This document shows positions 1-10,969 of a DNA stretch of 64,000 nt, one piece after another. The notes below the pieces were generated by a model that saw nothing but the letters and a program-made list of their open reading frames with translations, was not told where the DNA came from and did no database searches. This stretch comes from Malania oleifera (Eukaryota; Streptophyta; Magnoliopsida; Santalales; Ximeniaceae). The DNA lies in assembly GCF_029873635.1 (NCBI RefSeq), contig NC_080420.1, positions 52,777,457 through 52,841,456 of the forward strand, given 5' to 3'. Numbering within the stretch: the stretch's first letter is position 1; every line of letters begins with the position of its first letter. A program made the translations under genes and the position numbers.

Positions 1-219
1 TTTGGAATTTACATTTGTGAACTTTGTTTGGAGTTTGTGGTGGCAAAGCCTTGATTCTGTCTTAGACACCCAACACCTATATCTGTCTATTGCCACAATG
101 GTTCAATATTGTATTTGTTGAGCTTTCTGTACAGGTTCAGGTTTTCAAAGAACTATGGTACCGTTAGACTGGAGTTTCATAACAACTTGCTGATTTTTCT
201 CCTGTATTCCTTGATGCAG

Positions 220-316
220 CAAAGATGGTTACCAGGGAATTGAAGCAGAAAGTGCTATGTATCCTCCTATGAATACTCATAAGCACCTGGAGACCTCTGA
301 AAGTTTGACAGAAAAG
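220..316 (+). CDS. Candidate exon of an unidentified host gene
   Basis: The stretch is open in one frame (32 codons beginning KDGYQGIEAESAMYPP). A T-rich tract with TGCAG stands before it and AAG/GT follows it, so it looks like an internal exon of a plus-strand gene whose upstream part is outside the window. No domain is recognisable. Downstream DNA (317-760) has no clear continuation except a GTAAGT donor-like site near 503. It is the only part of the window not obviously repeat-derived. The open frame is short and could be chance. Confidence 0.25.
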
Positions 317-403
317 GTCTTTTTGTGTTTCTGTTTATCCAGATGTTTATTTTAATTTTATTTGTTGTGCTGCTCTTCAAATAACATGAAACTTGTACAT
401 GTT

Positions 404-503
404 GCAGAATTGAGTCTTTCTTGCTCGGATTCTAGACGATGCAGAATTGAGCCTTTTCTTGCTTGGATTTTAGGCGATGCAGAATTGAGCTGTTCTTGCT
501 CGG
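404..503 (+). repeat. Three tandem copies of a 37-38 bp unit
   Basis: The unit starts GCAGAATTGAG and continues with a TTCTTGCTCGGAT-like half. Copies begin at 404, 441 and 479, and the third is shortened. Each copy begins with TGCAG, a splice-acceptor-like string, and the last copy ends in CTCG/GTAAGT, a donor-like string. The array may lie in an intron or exon of the candidate host gene at 220-316. Confidence 0.85.
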
Positions 504-1300
504 TAAGTAAATCAAGTCGATGTTAGTCATTTCTTGCAGCATTAAATCAAGGCCTATAGTTTCTTTTCGCTTACAGAGCAGTTGATTTCTTCTGGTTTTA
601 TGATGGTCCAATTAAAAAACAATGAAGGGGGGTTTGGATGCTACACGTAGCTCTAACAGTGCTGAGCGTTTTAGCTGGAAACATGGATGTAATACCTAGA
701 TTAGAATTCCCCAAGTTTATTTTGTATAATTTTAAAAATTAATAGACCCGTGGATATATAATAAATTTAAATGTAGTTTAATGTATGCAATTTTTATTGT
801 AGATAACTTTGCAATTAAAAGTTGAAACATCATAGTTTCTTTTGTCTGCATCTCCCATTTTCTCTTAAGATTCAACTTGTCAGTTGAATTCAATTAATAC
901 TCCAAATAAGTCACTAAAAATATATTTTTATTACACGTTTAACTAATGTATGCATAAAAACATGAATAAAAAAATAAAAAAGCTAGACAGGTGATAAATA
1001 TTGAAATGATATCTCTGAAAAAAAAGAGAAAAAAAGAAAAAAATTGCAATTAGATTATATAGGAATTAGTCATGTCCGCTCGATGATTTCTCTGTATATT
1101 TTTAGCATTCCATATTCATAAATTTAAAATTCAAATTCATATATCTAGGACCGACTTCAGACTTCTCTACAAATATGTATCAAGAAACCGTCAAAATGTC
1201 AACAAGAATAATTTGTATATTAACAAATTAGGTTACGAAGTTAAAAGAATGCACATAACATGTCCAATATGTAATAAATAAATTTAAAAAATATAAAGAG
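504..1300. other. AT-rich DNA with no recognised gene
   Basis: No open frame of useful length, RNA gene or repeat family was recognised here. The first 250 bases could be the 3' end or 3' UTR of the candidate host gene. From about 740 the base composition is very AT-rich. The LINE tail begins at about 1301. Confidence 0.4.
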
Positions 1301-2827
1301 AAACAACAACAACAACAATAAGTCTTAAGTTTCATTAGGGTCGGATTGGTCACATGAATATTAGATTAAGAGCCGCTAAATCTTTTATTACTACCTCATT
1401 TGAAGTTATTTTAAGCTCACTCTGCCTTTTTTTAAATGATATAAACAATAACTAACTCCTCATTGGTGCTCTAGTAGGACTGCATTTAAAATGTCCAAAT
1501 CATCTAAACGACCTCTTAATTATCTTGTTTTCAATCGGTGATATGGCTAAATTATTATGTATATGCTTATTTCTTACTTTATCTTTTAATGTTAAGCCAC
1601 TCATCTACCTTAACATTTGCATCTCAACAACTTTTATTTTTTTGTACGTGTTTGTTAGTTGGCTAACATTATGAACCATAAAACATAGCTAGCATTATAG
1701 CTATCTTATGAAACTTTTTTTTATTATAAATTTTAGGAGTATTTTATGATTATACAACACACTTGACGCACTCCCTCATTTTACCCAACCTACTTTAATT
1801 TTATGTATTACATCTTCTACAATTTCCCTCTCAGCTTGTAGAATAAATTCAAGATATCTTAATCTATTAGTGCTATTAATCTTTTGATTTTTAAGTTTAA
1901 TATTCTCTTTATAGGTATTCCTTATATAGTATTGAAATTATATTTCATAAATTTTATCTTATTCCTACTTATTCTAAACTCTTTAAGCTCTAATCTGACT
2001 CTCTAAAGTTCTAGTTTAGATTCCACTCTACTTCTACTATCATCAACCAATATGATATCATCTGTAAACAATATACACTAAGGGCTCTCATTTTGAATAT
2101 TCCTAATTAGATCATCAATTACTAAAGTAAAAGATAAGGATTCAAAGTAGAACTATATCTATTGTGTTTGGAAAATTTCTAGGTTCTTCTCGTACAATCA
2201 TAACGTTAATCACTACTCTATCATATATATCCTTAATGACCTTCATATATTTATTGCAAATTATTTTTTTTTTTTGTTCTAAGACCCACCAAAGAGCTTT
2301 CCTAGGTACTCTATAATAAGTTTTCTATAAGTGTAATAAAAACCATATGCAAGTACCCCCCTTTTTTTTTCCTTAAACTTTTTTCATTAAACTTATTAAA
2401 AGATAAATAACTTCTATTATTGATCTCCTAGGCATAAAATCAAATTGGTTTTTTGAATTCTTCATTTCTAATCTTATTCTATATTCAATTAGCATTTTCC
2501 TTAATCTTAATTCTACGATAATTATTACAATTTTGAATATCACATTTGTTTTTGTGCAAAGTACTAATGTACTTTTCCTCCATTCCTTTAACATTTTTTT
2601 TTTGGGTTTTTTATAATAGAATTGAATAGATTACTTAATCAAATAATTCCTTTATCCCCTAAACATTTCCAAATTTCAATTTGTATTTTATTTGGTCCTA
2701 TAGATTTCCCATTTTTCATCTTTTTTAATGCATTCTTAACTTCAAGGACTCTAATTTTGTAAATAAATTTCTTATTTTCAGTTTTCTCCTCATTTGTCAC
2801 TTTCAAGTTCAATCTTTCATTTTGGTT
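1301..2827 (-). pseudogene. LINE reverse transcriptase and C-terminal region (decayed)
   Basis: Read on the minus strand, this is the second part of a plant L1-type non-LTR retrotransposon ORF2. Near 2710-2760 it reads VLEVKNALKKMKNGKSIGP, the start of the LINE reverse transcriptase. Near 2400-2590 it reads NQFDFMPRRSIIEVIYLL. Near 2050-2090 it reads ILFTDDIILVDDSRS, where TDD stands for the usual ADD catalytic box. Near 1470-1640 the family's C-terminal pattern appears as TLKDKVRNKHIHNNLAISP. The 3' end is a (TTG)n tail at 1301-1318 (seen as CAA repeats on the plus strand). Many stops and frameshifts are present, several at Trp codons. The upstream portion resumes at 6774 after the copia insertion. 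Confidence 0.85.
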
Positions 2828-3387
2828 TTGTTGTAAAATAACGCCTCTTAAACAATGCACGACGGAATAATAATATTGTTGTAAATGATCAAACATACAC
2901 TTGCAACAATTTAAATGATGAAAAATAGAATACTTCCACAACCATAGCAATATAAAGAAAGTAAAGATAAGAGCAACGACACCATGAATTACGTGGTTCG
3001 ACTAAACATATATCCACGGGAGCAATCGACAAGAGTTTTACTATGAAAATCAAAGATACACACTACAATGGTATACAATGATTTTCTTTCATTCTCTCAC
3101 CCTCTCTCTCACTGCAATATACTCAGAATAGTATATTTAATAAACCATGGAGGCTTCCCTCTGAATCCCCAACCGCCACAACGTTCATATTCAAAATTTG
3201 AAATTTTCCTCGAAGCCCTGAGAGCACTCGTCAATGAGTGAGGCTAACTTGTCGACGAGTCACTAAATGTCTGAGATTTTTTGGCTTTCGGTATATCCTC
3301 ATTGACGAGTGTGCCACTTCAACCATATGCTTTTCTTCCTTTGTTTATGAACTTTACCAAGTATAAGAGCCACACACAAATACAACA
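2828..3387 (-). repeat. 3' LTR of the copia element
   Basis: This 560-bp LTR matches 6040-6773 along its length but lacks the 125-bp duplication present there. It contains CG-rich palindromes around 3226-3318, including the string CTTGTCGACGAGT. Confidence 0.8.
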
Positions 3388-3635
3388 ATATCTATCTTGG
3401 CGATTATATGCCCTTTGGGAGAACCTGAAAAACATATCTGATTGCTCCACCTTGACCTTAAAATGTTCGGTTGAGACTGTCTCCTTTCTAGCACTTGGAG
3501 ACATGCACCAAGTCCAAGCAACGTCGCTTGAACTTGCCGATGACAGTTTCAGTTTCTACCATAAACTCTGATACAGTTGTAGATGCATCACCTGAAGACT
3601 TCACCCTAAGCTTTCAACAAGACCTTTCCACAAAA

Positions 3636-3636
<1 letters not shown>

Positions 3637-3677
<41 letters not shown>
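3637..3677 (+). repeat. A-tract of about 40 bases
   Basis: An almost pure run of A on the plus strand lies inside the copia internal region. It may be a slipped microsatellite or the tail of a small retroposed sequence whose body is not recognisable. Confidence 0.9.
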
Positions 3678-3679
<2 letters not shown>

Positions 3680-4635
3680 ACTGCAAGCCTTATATCACTA
3701 AAGTCTCTTACATAGTCTTCAACAAAACTGAAAACTGACGGTTCACTCTTTTGCCTGCTAAAACATCCCATTGCACAATTATAGGGGTACCTTTATCATA
3801 TCCCGGACATCACAGCCCGTCCTTGGGTATCGTATGGTAGACATTTCATATTGATTCTTCACATAACCCCCTTGAGATAACAAACAAAGTCTCCCTGCTA
3901 TTCTATCCATAAAGCCACCTTGAGATAACACCAATCTCCCTATAGCTTTGTCCACAAAACCACCATGAGATAACACTAATCTCCCTACAGTTCTGTCCAT
4001 GTAAATCAGCAAACCAAGACCCATTTGAGCGAACCCAACATATTCATGTTAAAAACTTTCAACAGAGTTCTCAACTGATTAGCCTTAGTTAAAGCCGTTC
4101 TAGCCCATAACATGTCATTTACACACAACAGATACATCACTAAACTACATACTATCACCCTTTTCCACACTGGAAGTCTCACTAACTCACACACCTGGTA
4201 CATATGCAATACATCCATTTTCTCTACCACAACACTTATCCTTTTATTTTTCTCTTTGCCATGCATTGCAACTTGAAAAATAGTAGAAACCTTGTTGCTA
4301 GTAGTAATGAATACATAAAACTCCAGAGTGCCAAATTTATACCTAAGTGGTGGTCTGATAATGCACATGGGCCCACCATGATTCTGCTAGTCTCTCGAGT
4401 TGAAACTCCCTATAAACTATGTCATCTCTGCCTTGAGTCTGATGCTCCAGCTGCATCACATGTCCATTCATACCGTGATATTGTTGACCCGAGATAGAAC
4501 TCCTTGCATTTCTGCCCTGAGTCCCTAGCTCCACATGAATAACATGATTATTGTTGTTGCAGTTTTCTGACATTTGTTTCTCTTCCTTTACCTGAGTACG
4601 CTGCTCCATGGCTTCATCAACAAAAGCCATGTTCT

Positions 4636-4990
4636 CAATCACCCCTTTGTTTGCCATAGGATCACCCAACTTGAACCCACCTTTCTTATACCCCTTTAAA
4701 AGTGAACGAACATAATGCCAAACCTAGATCCTTCATCACTAGAATAGTGCACTAGTGGACATCCACTCACAATCGAGTAGTCTACCACAAAACTTGTCCA
4801 CAATTCACCTGCAATCACCCCTTTGTTTGCCATAGGATCACCCAGTTTGAACCCACCTTTCTTATACCGTATAAAAGTGAATTGTCTAAACATAATGCCA
4901 AGCCTAGATCCTTCATTACTAGAATAGTGTGTTAGTAGACATCCATTCACAACTAAGTAGTTTACAGCAAAACCTGCTCACAATTCACCT
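4636..4990. repeat. Direct duplication with a 177-bp unit
   Basis: A unit beginning CAATCACCCCTTTGTTTGCC occurs at 4636 and again at 4813. Both copies run through the strings CCTTCAT-ACTAGAATAGTG and CAATTCACCTG with a few substitutions. The duplication is confined to the copia interior. Confidence 0.8.
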
Positions 4991-5159
4991 GCACCTTTCC
5001 CATCTAGCGATACCTTTGGCGATCGAGCACACAAGAAATGTGCCATACTCACTGAATTCACCAAGAAGTACCCTACAAGCCTTGCATATTATCTGCCTTG
5101 CTTACAAAAATCCTTGAACAAAACCTGTGTACTCAGCCCTAATGTTTGGCTTGAGAATC

Positions 5160-5783
5160 TCTCTTCCCGGTCTGGTTTTCCACCTCAACCATTGCATGAA
5201 GTACACCAAGACCCTTTATGATAAACCCAAGAAATACATATGTCTATCCCCTGATGCTATCATCATTCGATTTCCAAGTATCTGAATGCATGTAGTCACC
5301 CATATGCTTCAACCGCATATGCTACAAAATTTTTGATTCAGATTCAACAGTTGCAACTCTACATGCAACTGTAACATCCTGCAGTGCATAGATATTTCCC
5401 GCTACTTTTTCTCCTTTCATCACTACCGAGTTGCCTTCACACACTTTTATTTCTCCACTTTTAGACTTGTAACAATATCCATTATAGTTTAAAGTACCCA
5501 ATGAAATAACATTCATACTTAGAACCAATTCATGCTTTACATCACATATGATTCTTACAACACCATCATACATTCTGATTTTGACATTTCCAATAACAAA
5601 TATTTTGCATGAAATATCATTTTCCATCAAAATACAACCATCATAAAATGACCTGTAGGTGTCAAACCATTTTTTAGGATAAAAGCATCCAGTATCTAAG
5701 ATCCAAGAATCACCCATGAGGCACTCCAAACCTGATGAAACACATAGCATATCTGTATCACTACATTTTGAATATTCCTCCAC
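5160..5783 (-). pseudogene. Copia pol fragment: protease, GAG-pre-integrase and integrase traces
   Basis: The 153-residue open stretch 5322-5783 contains the aspartic protease signature WILDTGC (residues 27-33) followed by a GAG-pre-integrase-like segment (ISLGTLNYNGYCYKSKSGEI). This is the usual order in plant copia polyproteins. Just downstream on the minus strand (5190-5320) broken integrase core sequence is readable, with DYMHSDTW and VEVENQTGK matching conserved integrase positions. Part of the core between them is missing and stops interrupt it. No gag was recognised between this region and the primer site at 6026. Confidence 0.7.
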
Positions 5784-6025
5784 CGCACTTCTGATTTTGA
5801 AAAACCCTTAGACATATATTAGCATTCTAGTTTTCGCCAAAATAATGCCGGAGAATCCTCATTTATGACGTGATACCACACGTCATTAGCCAAACAAAGT
5901 CGAATAAGTGCTCCCAATTCATTCCAAGTCTCCGCAACCATGCTATCTGGTTGAATTTTGTATATAACTTTCACCGTACTTTATTGCACCAAGAGATCCT
6001 TCTATGTAGCGGCCATTACAACTTC

Positions 6026-6037
6026 ACTCTGATACCA
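6026..6037 (-). other. Primer-binding site of the copia element
   Basis: On the minus strand this reads TGGTATCAGAGT, complementary to the 3' end of plant initiator Met tRNA with one change. It is two bases from the inner edge of the 5' LTR, which fixes the element's orientation. Confidence 0.8.
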
Positions 6038-6039
6038 AT

Positions 6040-6773
6040 TGTTGTGAAATAATGTCTCTTAAATAATGCACAACGGAATAATAATATTATTGTAAAGGAT
6101 CAAACATACACTTGTAACAATCTAAATGATGAAAAACAAAATACTTCCACAACCATAGCAATATAAAGAAAGTAAAGATAAGAGCAATGACACCAGGAAT
6201 TACATGGTTTGGCAAAACCTACTTCCACTGGAGCAATCGACAAGAATTTCACTATGAAAATCAAAGATACACACTACAATGGTATATAATGATCTTCTCT
6301 CCCTCTCTTACCCTCTCTCTCACTGCAACATACTCAGAATAGTATATTTAATAACCCCATGGAGGCTTCCGTTCGAATTCTTAATCGTCACAACGTTCAT
6401 ATTCAAAATTTGAAATTTTCCTCATAGCCCTAAGAGCACTCATCGACGAGTTATATACTCAGAATAGTATATTTAATAACCCCATGGAGGCTTCCCTTCG
6501 AATTCCTAATCGTCACAATGTTCATATTCAAAATTTGAAAATTTCCTCGTAGCCACAAGAGCACTCGTCGACGAGTGAGGCCAACTCGTCGACGAGTTAT
6601 TGAATGTCTGAGATTTTCTAGCTCTCGGTATCTCCTCGTTGACGAGTGAGGCACACTTGTCTACGAGTCCTTGCTACAGGGCATCAATAACTTCAACCAT
6701 ATGCTTCCCCTCCCCCCCCCCCCTCTTTTTTTATAAACTCCACCAAGTATAAGAGACACACACAAATACAACA
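6040..6773 (-). repeat. 5' LTR of the copia element, with internal 125-bp duplication
   Basis: The right LTR is 734 bp against 560 bp for the left. Much of the excess is a tandem duplication with a 125-bp period: the segment starting TACTCAGAATAGTATATTTA occurs at 6331 and 6456. The repeated piece includes the TATA-like TATTAAATATAC (minus strand) and ends next to the palindrome array at 6440-6667. Confidence 0.85.
6440..6667 (-). promoter_or_regulatory. GTCGAC palindrome array in the copia LTR
   Basis: Several near-copies of ACTCGTCGACGAGT lie within 230 bp, at about 6447, 6567, 6587, 6637 and 6657. TATA-like sequences lie downstream on the minus strand near 6345 and 6470. The segment 6622-6643 (CTCTCGGTATCT then CCTCGTTGAC) matches a gypsy LTR segment at 53240-53261 in 20 of 22 bases. 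A promoter role is inferred from position only. Confidence 0.55.
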
Positions 6774-7030
6774 AGTTTTTATTAAACAACTTATCAAAAT
6801 GTCACCTCTCTTTTATGTGTTCTTTTCTAATTAAGACATTATCATTTTCGTCCCTCATACATTTTACGTCACTAAAATCTTTGCATTTTCTTTCTTTAAC
6901 TCTAGCAAGTTTATAAATGTCATTTCCTCCTTCTTTTGTATCTAGGTTAGTATATAAAGTATCACAGACTCTATGTTTAGCTTCAATAATAGTATTGTTT
7001 GTATTTTTTTTGCCTCTTTATATTTTCAAG

Positions 7031-7066
<36 letters not shown>

Positions 7067-7345
7067 CATATTTTATACCAATTTCTTTTTATCTTAATGG
7101 ATTTTTGGACTTCTTAATCCCACCACCAACTCTATTTACTATCCGAGTATCTTCCTTTAGACTCACCTAAAACCTTTTTTGCTATCCTCGCAATAGAATT
7201 TGCTATTTTATTCCAAATAATATTTGCATAAACCTTATACCCTATTGTCCAATCACTCTCTTTGTTCATTTTATCTTTAAATTTTACTATTTTATCTTCG
7301 TTCAAGTTTCACTATCTAGTTATCTTGTGTTTGATTTATGCTACT
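6774..7345 (-). pseudogene. LINE linker region upstream of the reverse transcriptase
   Basis: This is the upstream continuation of the LINE at 1301-2827. Minus-strand reading gives KHRVCDTLYTNLDTKEGGND and VKCMRDENDNVLIRKEHIKE near 6800-7000. Further upstream it reads SIARIAKKVLGESKG and a WWW motif near 7090-7260. These are typical of the segment between endonuclease and reverse transcriptase in plant LINEs. A (TA)n run at 7035-7062 interrupts it. Codon phase continues from here to 2827 once the copia element is set aside. The LINE is cut at 7345 by gypsy element G0, so its 5' end is outside the window. Confidence 0.8.
7035..7062. repeat. (TA)n microsatellite
   Basis: About 14 TA units lie within the decayed LINE linker. 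Confidence 0.95.
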
Positions 7346-8274
7346 TGTAATGACCCCAAAATTGTTACCATTTTTTTTTTTTTATAATATACATAACTTT
7401 GATACCCATAATACTATTCACTATAACGTCTTGAACCTCAAGTGGTACCAAGGATACTTGTTCACAAAACATACCACCTATGCAACGAGAAAACATAAAA
7501 CACTTTAACCTTATTTACAATACCAGAGTTTCGGTATTTTTCAAAATATACTCATACATTTCCCAAAAGGAACCCAATGTCCTGGGGTCATACCCAAAAA
7601 TACAACTCCCAACTCAAAACTTACCCTATAGCTAGGGCAGTACTAAAGTCTCCTCTATCTCAGAGCTCGTTTCGCACATTTATTTGGATCACCTGAAATG
7701 TTTGAAATTCTAAGGTGAGACACCTCTCAGTAAGATGGAATAAATTACAACCAGTGTGTGGCAAATGAGTTTTACTTGAATGAAATAATTATTAAACTAA
7801 CTATAACTGTGATAACATTTCAATGTAAAACATATTATAACTCACACCTATGCCTTTTAAAATAAACCTTCTATTGAACATACTTTTAATTGTAATAGAT
7901 AGTTCCTGTTTTCTGTGAAACTATATACATTTATTTATATAACCGTGAAAGCTTCCATGGATGGATAACTGTATACATGAATAACCCCGCATGCTCGGGT
8001 TATGTGGCCCGTGGGTGAGACTTAACTCTGACTGGCCTACCAGGCTAAGTCAAACTATAAACCTCTGTAGTATGATTGGCCTCCTTAACCTAGACCTGAC
8101 TTCCAGGGAGCCTTCGTCTCTCCTCTAGGCACAATCAACTGTCAATTCCACACTTTATCCGAGATGTGTGGTTGCACTATCTCTACTGTATAGCTACGGT
8201 ATCATGCTCTATAATATGTGCTGTCCATTTAGGATCTGATACTATATAATACTATGTCTGTATATAACTACTTT

Positions 8275-8460
8275 ACCATGATTTTGTATAAACGAAAATA
8301 ACCATGATTTTGTGTAAAACTGTAAATCATAGCTTTGTAATAACTGTATATCATGGTTCTGTGATAACTATAAATCATGGTTCTGTAAAAGTTGTATATA
8401 ATCAAGGTTCTATAAAAAAAAAAACTATAATATCATGGTTCGATAACAACTGTATAAAAT
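8275..8460. repeat. Short tandem block in the G0 LTR
   Basis: About six degenerate copies of a 28-35 bp unit containing ATCATGGTTCTGT and ACTGTATA. Other gypsy LTRs in the window carry different tandem blocks in the same relative place. Confidence 0.75.
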
Positions 8461-9258
8461 TATGTATTAAATCTCTGTACTATATCTGATATTTCTCATG
8501 CCACACAATTTTAATGAAACTCTTATACTATAATCTATACGGGTAAAACTGTATTTTCCTGCTATATAAAAATAATACATATCATATGTAAAACTTTCCT
8601 ATAACCCACATTTTCTGAATTATCAAAAATATACAACAGATGTAAAATCCAAATTTCATACTCTAAATTTATATTCTGTAATATATAGTAAATCATATGC
8701 GAAAATCCCATAAACACATGTTATACTTTAATTGATTAAATTCTTGAATTTATTTGGCTTAACTTATTCCCCTTACTTAATTATCAAGAGGTTTGCTAAA
8801 ATTCTATAATCACGCTCGTGGCGTTCAGAACTCAAAAACCCTGAAATTATGTAATCCCAGAATAATATCACATTCACATTTTCCCTAGACCCACAAACTC
8901 CATTTAATCAATGAAATATCAAATAATTAACTATTTATTACTCTTACCTCAATTCCTAAGGAAACGCCCGCAGGGACCCTAAACTTGTGCCTGCGGCGTT
9001 GACACCAAAACTCTGAAATTTACATTTTTTCAAGATCAATCAACTTTAACCCCACAATTATAATCATTTAAATATCTTTAAACCTATATTCTTCATTTAA
9101 TAATTCAAATACCAATATTTAACACCCTTACCTCAAATTTGGAGTGGTGCTTGGGATCTTTAAAACATAATTCTGCTTCGCTCAAATTGACGAGGCTCAT
9201 CGCTAGGCCTAAAATATGGAGTTTGATCGTCGATGGGGTGAGTTTAGAGTGAGAAAAT

Positions 9259-9294
<36 letters not shown>

Positions 9295-9339
9295 CGCAGC
9301 TTCTAGAGGAGAGAGAGAGTTTTTTGAACTTTTTAACAA

Positions 9340-9545
9340 GAAAATGACATGCAACCCTTATATGCCATTCTGTCCTAGGAAAAAAAAGTCAATGGTTTTC
9401 TTAGGCTCCTAGAAAACTTTCGCCGGTTTTGTCTTTAACCAAACTAGTTTCACTGTTTACCCTTTTACCCGGCTGCAGTAACTATATAACCGTTGACGGT
9501 TTTCGTAGCACTCTAGAAAACCATCGCCGATTTTCTCCTCACCAA
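9340..9545 (-). promoter_or_regulatory. Candidate promoter with repeated motifs in the G0 LTR
   Basis: Two near-copies of a unit containing GGTTTTC, then CTAGAAAAC, then TCGCCG lie at about 9393-9430 and 9498-9535. ACCGTTGACGGTTT (9491-9504) stands beside the second. A TATA-like CTTATATGCC follows at about 9356 and a CT-rich leader (GA on plus) at 9259-9291. The layout resembles the other LTR promoters here, with a different motif. Confidence 0.45.
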
Positions 9546-9602
9546 ATCGTTTTCCTCTTTTCTTCTATTTTTCTTATCATTTCTATTTTCCGGGTCTCTA
9601 CA

Positions 9603-9872
9603 TTCTCCCCTCATAAAAATTTTGTCCTCGAAATTTGCTATCTACCATATTTCCAACCTTAAAGAAAACATTGCAATTTTATTAATTACCCTCACCTATG
9701 GCGGAGGAATACCATGGTTACAAGAAAGAGTTCTGTGAGATTACAATCATTTAAAGAAAAAGAAATCTCTCGAAAAATCATTTATAACCTAAAACCAAAA
9801 ATACTAACTATTCTACCTTACACTATACAAGTCAACAATACATACACTGCTATTTATTGTACTCTTAACATC
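9603..9872 (-). other. Polypurine tract and 3' non-coding region of G0
   Basis: Next to the LTR the minus strand reads ATGAGGGGAGAA, a polypurine tract that primes plus-strand synthesis. At 9686-9721 lies a 36-bp segment (minus strand begins GTAACCATGGTATTCCTCC) that is nearly identical in G1 (24960-24995) and recognisable in G2 (28080-28115). No coding sequence is seen. Confidence 0.8.
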
Positions 9873-10969
9873 TCATCTCTGATCTCCACTAAACAAATGT
9901 GGATAATCCTGATGCATCTTTTCCTCTAATTCCCACGAAACCTCCTCGACTGCGTGGTTGCACCATAATACTTTTACAAGTGGTCTCTTTGTGCTTAACT
10001 CCTGTTCCTTTTGATTTAAAATCTGTATAGGCACTTCTTCATAAGACAAGACATCACCAAGCTCCAGTGCCTCATAACTAATTACATGAGAAGGATCCGG
10101 AACGTACTTTCTCAACATCGATACACGGAACACGTCATGAATTCTAGATAGAATTGGTGGTAAGACTAACTTATAGGCAACTGGACCCACTCTCTCAAGT
10201 ATCTCAAATGGTCTAATGTACCTAGGGCTTAGCTTACCCTTCGTCCCGAACCTCATCACCCATTTCATCGGTGCAATTTTCAAAAATACATGATCTCCTA
10301 TACCAAATTCCAACTCTCGCTGGCGAGTATCTGTATAACTTTTCTACCGACTCTGAGTTGTTCGGATTCTATCTTTGATGAGTTTGATTTTCTCTAACGT
10401 TTGCTGAACCATCTCCAACCCAAAAATTTGTCTCTCACTAATTTCATCCCAATATAATGGGGATCAGCACCTCCTTCCATATAACTCCTCATATGGTGCC
10501 ATCCCAATGGTAGCCTGGTAACTATTATTATAAGCAAATTCGACTAGTGGCTTGTACTGGATCCACTTACCACCAAAATTTAATACATAGACTCGTAACA
10601 TATCCTCCAGTATTTAAATCGTCCTCTCTATCTGTCCATCGGTCTAAGGATGAAAGGCCGCACTGAATGTCAGCTGTGTACCCATGGCTCTTTGCAAACT
10701 TTTCCAAAACTGCGATGTGAACCGTGGGTCTCGGTTAGAGACGATGGAAACAGGCACTCCATATAGTCTCACTATCTCCTGTATATATATCTCTGCCACC
10801 TACTCATGGAGTAGCTAACTCTGATGGGAAGAAAGTGGGCAGTCTTTGTTAACCGGTCTACGACTACCCAGATAGCATCCTGACCATGAAGTGCTGGCAG
10901 CAATCTTGTAACAAAATCCATAGAAATATGTTCCCACTTCCACTCAGGAAGGTGGAGTAAATGTAATTG
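9873..10969 (-). pseudogene. G0 pol: integrase core end, C-terminal domain and chromodomain
   Basis: The 146-codon open stretch at 9873-10313 holds the integrase C-terminal GPY-like region (KGKLSPRYIRPFEILERVGP) and the chromodomain-type tail (VKVLWCNHAVEEVSWELEEK) seen in Tekay/Del-type elements. Upstream the frame is broken, but the integrase core is readable: the DGQIERTI and LEDM segment with the catalytic Glu near 10600, and VSNRDPRF near 10720, where the catalytic Asp reads Asn. The first catalytic Asp region (WEHISMDF) lies near 10930. The sequence stops at the copia LTR at 10970 and continues, in phase, at 58545. Confidence 0.85.

Larger units (their letters stand above)
3388..5159 (-). 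other. Unrecognised internal region of the copia element
   Basis: On the minus strand this should hold the downstream pol part, but no copia reverse transcriptase or RNase H motif could be read. Short open stretches occur on both strands without recognisable domains. It includes the A-tract at 3637 and a direct duplication at 4636-4990. It may be heavily decayed coding sequence or replaced sequence. Confidence 0.4.
2828..6773 (-). mobile_element. Decayed Ty1/copia element inserted in the LINE
   Basis: Two direct repeats (2828-3387 and 6040-6773) start TGTTG and end CAACA on the plus strand and act as LTRs. An initiator-Met tRNA primer site lies next to the right copy (6026-6037), so the element runs on the minus strand. 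Flanks are GGTTT on the left and AGTTT on the right, a 5-bp target duplication with one difference. The LINE reading frame continues across the two flanks, which shows the insertion independently. The internal region is only about 2.65 kb and keeps protease and integrase traces. Reverse transcriptase and RNase H were not seen, so it is internally deleted and non-autonomous. Confidence 0.85.
7346..9602 (-). repeat. 3' LTR of gypsy element G0
   Basis: The LTR runs from TGTAATGACCCC to GGGTCTCTACA on the plus strand and is 2257 bp. Inside are a ~30-bp tandem block (8275-8460), a (GA)n run near 9259-9291 and conserved strings shared with other gypsy LTRs here, such as TCTCAGTAAG near 7725. The second LTR copy is not in the window. 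Confidence 0.8.
7346..10969 (-). mobile_element. Gypsy element G0, left part (3' LTR and end of pol)
   Basis: This is a chromodomain-type Ty3/gypsy element on the minus strand. Its 3' LTR is at 7346-9602, the polypurine tract is just after it and pol runs from 9873 rightwards. It is cut at 10969 by a solo SIRE-type copia LTR flanked by AATTG on both sides. The rest of G0 resumes at 58541. It is inserted in the LINE; its left flank is CTACT. Confidence 0.85.

Noticed and set aside
1..219. Coding exon at the very start of the window
   Set aside because: No sustained open frame or recognisable protein; left as unassigned sequence upstream of the candidate exon at 220.
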